Assembly: GCA_022449345.1 (NCBI GenBank)
Contig: JAKURL010000017.1
Location: 1 to 34,357 of the forward strand
Source: Candidatus Thalassarchaeum sp.
GTDB lineage: Archaea > Thermoplasmatota > Poseidoniia > Poseidoniales > Thalassarchaeaceae
Reading direction: 5' to 3'
DNA length: 34,357 nucleotides
The translations under genes and the position numbers were made by a program. The notes below the pieces were generated by a model. That model worked only from the letters and a program-made list of their open reading frames with translations. It was not told the origin of the DNA and did no database searches. This document shows positions 33,885-34,357 of this stretch, in pieces (the first letter of the stretch is position 1; every line of letters starts with the position of its first letter).

Positions 33885-34357
33885 ATGGCAAAGACGGTAT
33901 ACGCGTACACGATTCTATTGCTCTTTCTCGCAGCACCCTTCTCAGGTTGCCTCGCTAGCGAAGATTCCACGGCCGATCCAATGGAGGACAAAATCTTCCT
34001 GACTGCCACTTACCATTCAGCTTGGCAGAAGCCCCAAGTGAATTTGACTCCTGAGTTCATCGAAGATATCTGGGTCATCGGTGGAATGTCTGTTTTTCAT
34101 GACGGCTCAATTTACACTCATTGGCCTGCTTGGGGGGATGATGCCAGTCCAACCAGTCAAGCAGAATGCATCGCGGAATTCGAGAATTCAACATACATGG
34201 AGGGCTATTGGTTCGAAGGCATTTGCTTCATGGGCTTCAAGGAACCAACCATGAGAACCTATAACATCACCAACTCTACCATTTCTTACGCCATGTGGTG
34301 CTTGGATGGCGTCAATAATTCTGAGGAGTGTGGTTTGCCGGAGCAAACGCGTTTCTA
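33885..34357 (+). CDS. Secreted lipoprotein, N-terminal part (cut by window edge)
   Basis: ATG at 33885; 157 codons remain before the right edge. The signal peptide is MAKTVYAYTILLLFLAAPFSGC, with lipobox FSGC and Cys22. The mature part begins with an acidic linker and continues with aromatic-rich text (WVIGGMSVFHDGSIYTHW, YMEGYWFEGICF) and further cysteines that may form disulfides. No family recognised. The frame is open upstream to a GTG at 33810, but the lipobox geometry favours the ATG. This is the window's second lipoprotein of the Marine Group II-like surface type. Confidence 0.7.
   Translation, partial: MAKTVYAYTILLLFLAAPFSGCLASEDSTADPMEDKIFLTATYHSAWQKPQVNLTPEFIEDIWVIGGMSVFHDGSIYTHWPAWGDDASPTSQAECIAEFENSTYMEGYWFEGICFMGFKEPTMRTYNITNSTISYAMWCLDGVNNSEECGLPEQTRF

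Noticed and set aside
1-34357. CRISPR array, insertion sequence, prophage or integrated element
   Set aside because: I saw no regularly spaced direct repeats, transposase or integrase motifs, att-like repeats next to a tRNA, or block of foreign composition.

Overview
The window reads as a densely coded archaeal chromosome segment. The best fit is a planktonic euryarchaeon of the Thermoplasmatota, most like Marine Group II (Candidatus Poseidoniales). This placement is inferred from gene content; no rRNA gene is present to confirm it. Archaeal markers are a two-ring Cdc48/VAT ATPase, a PRC-barrel protein, an Hjc-type Holliday junction resolvase, MC1 chromatin protein, a Ser/His signal peptidase, an S2P-type M50 protease, a TtuA/Ncs6 tRNA thiolase and separate PyrB and PyrI. 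They sit beside genes of bacterial appearance: a TGS/editing-domain ThrRS, and an SDH operon whose five-helix anchor resembles actinobacterial SdhC. Genes are packed on both strands, often with ATGA, GTGA or TGATG junctions. No gene-free stretch exceeds about 150 bases. I see no rRNA, tRNA, CRISPR array, IS element or integrase.

Layout. 1-3052: 5' end of an Lhr-like helicase (cut by the left edge), a PLC-like lipoprotein, and a two-gene unit of a membrane protein plus signal peptidase. 3068-4856: M50 protease and a small coiled-coil protein. 4862-7773: a nucleic-acid group of Hjc, a RuvX/YqgF-like protein, a macrodomain protein, a stand-alone Lrp/AsnC ligand domain and MC1. 7904-11394: sdhCAB operon. 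11536-13855: a 35-residue zinc ribbon, a membrane protein and an aldehyde dehydrogenase. 13998-20690: Cdc48, PRC-barrel, DUF4350, DUF58 and a polytopic membrane protein, all on the + strand and tightly spaced. 20697-23859: small membrane protein, tRNA thiolase, OsmC, PyrI and PyrB. 23973-29659: GHMP sugar kinase, large secreted metzincin and a membrane-anchored helical protein. 29662-34357: ThrRS, carbamate kinase, AcoX-like kinase and the start of a lipoprotein (cut by the right edge).

How the genes may work together. Three themes recur. The first is surface and secretion biology: signal peptidase, S2P, two lipoproteins, a metzincin and DUF4350 with Ca-binding-like loops. The second is DNA and nucleotide handling: Hjc, RuvX-like, macrodomain, MC1 and PyrBI. 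The third is aerobic heterotrophic metabolism: SDH and ALDH. The most interesting candidate system is the 13998-20690 cluster. There an AAA+ unfoldase of the Cdc48 class stands where a MoxR ATPase usually accompanies DUF58 and DUF4350 proteins.
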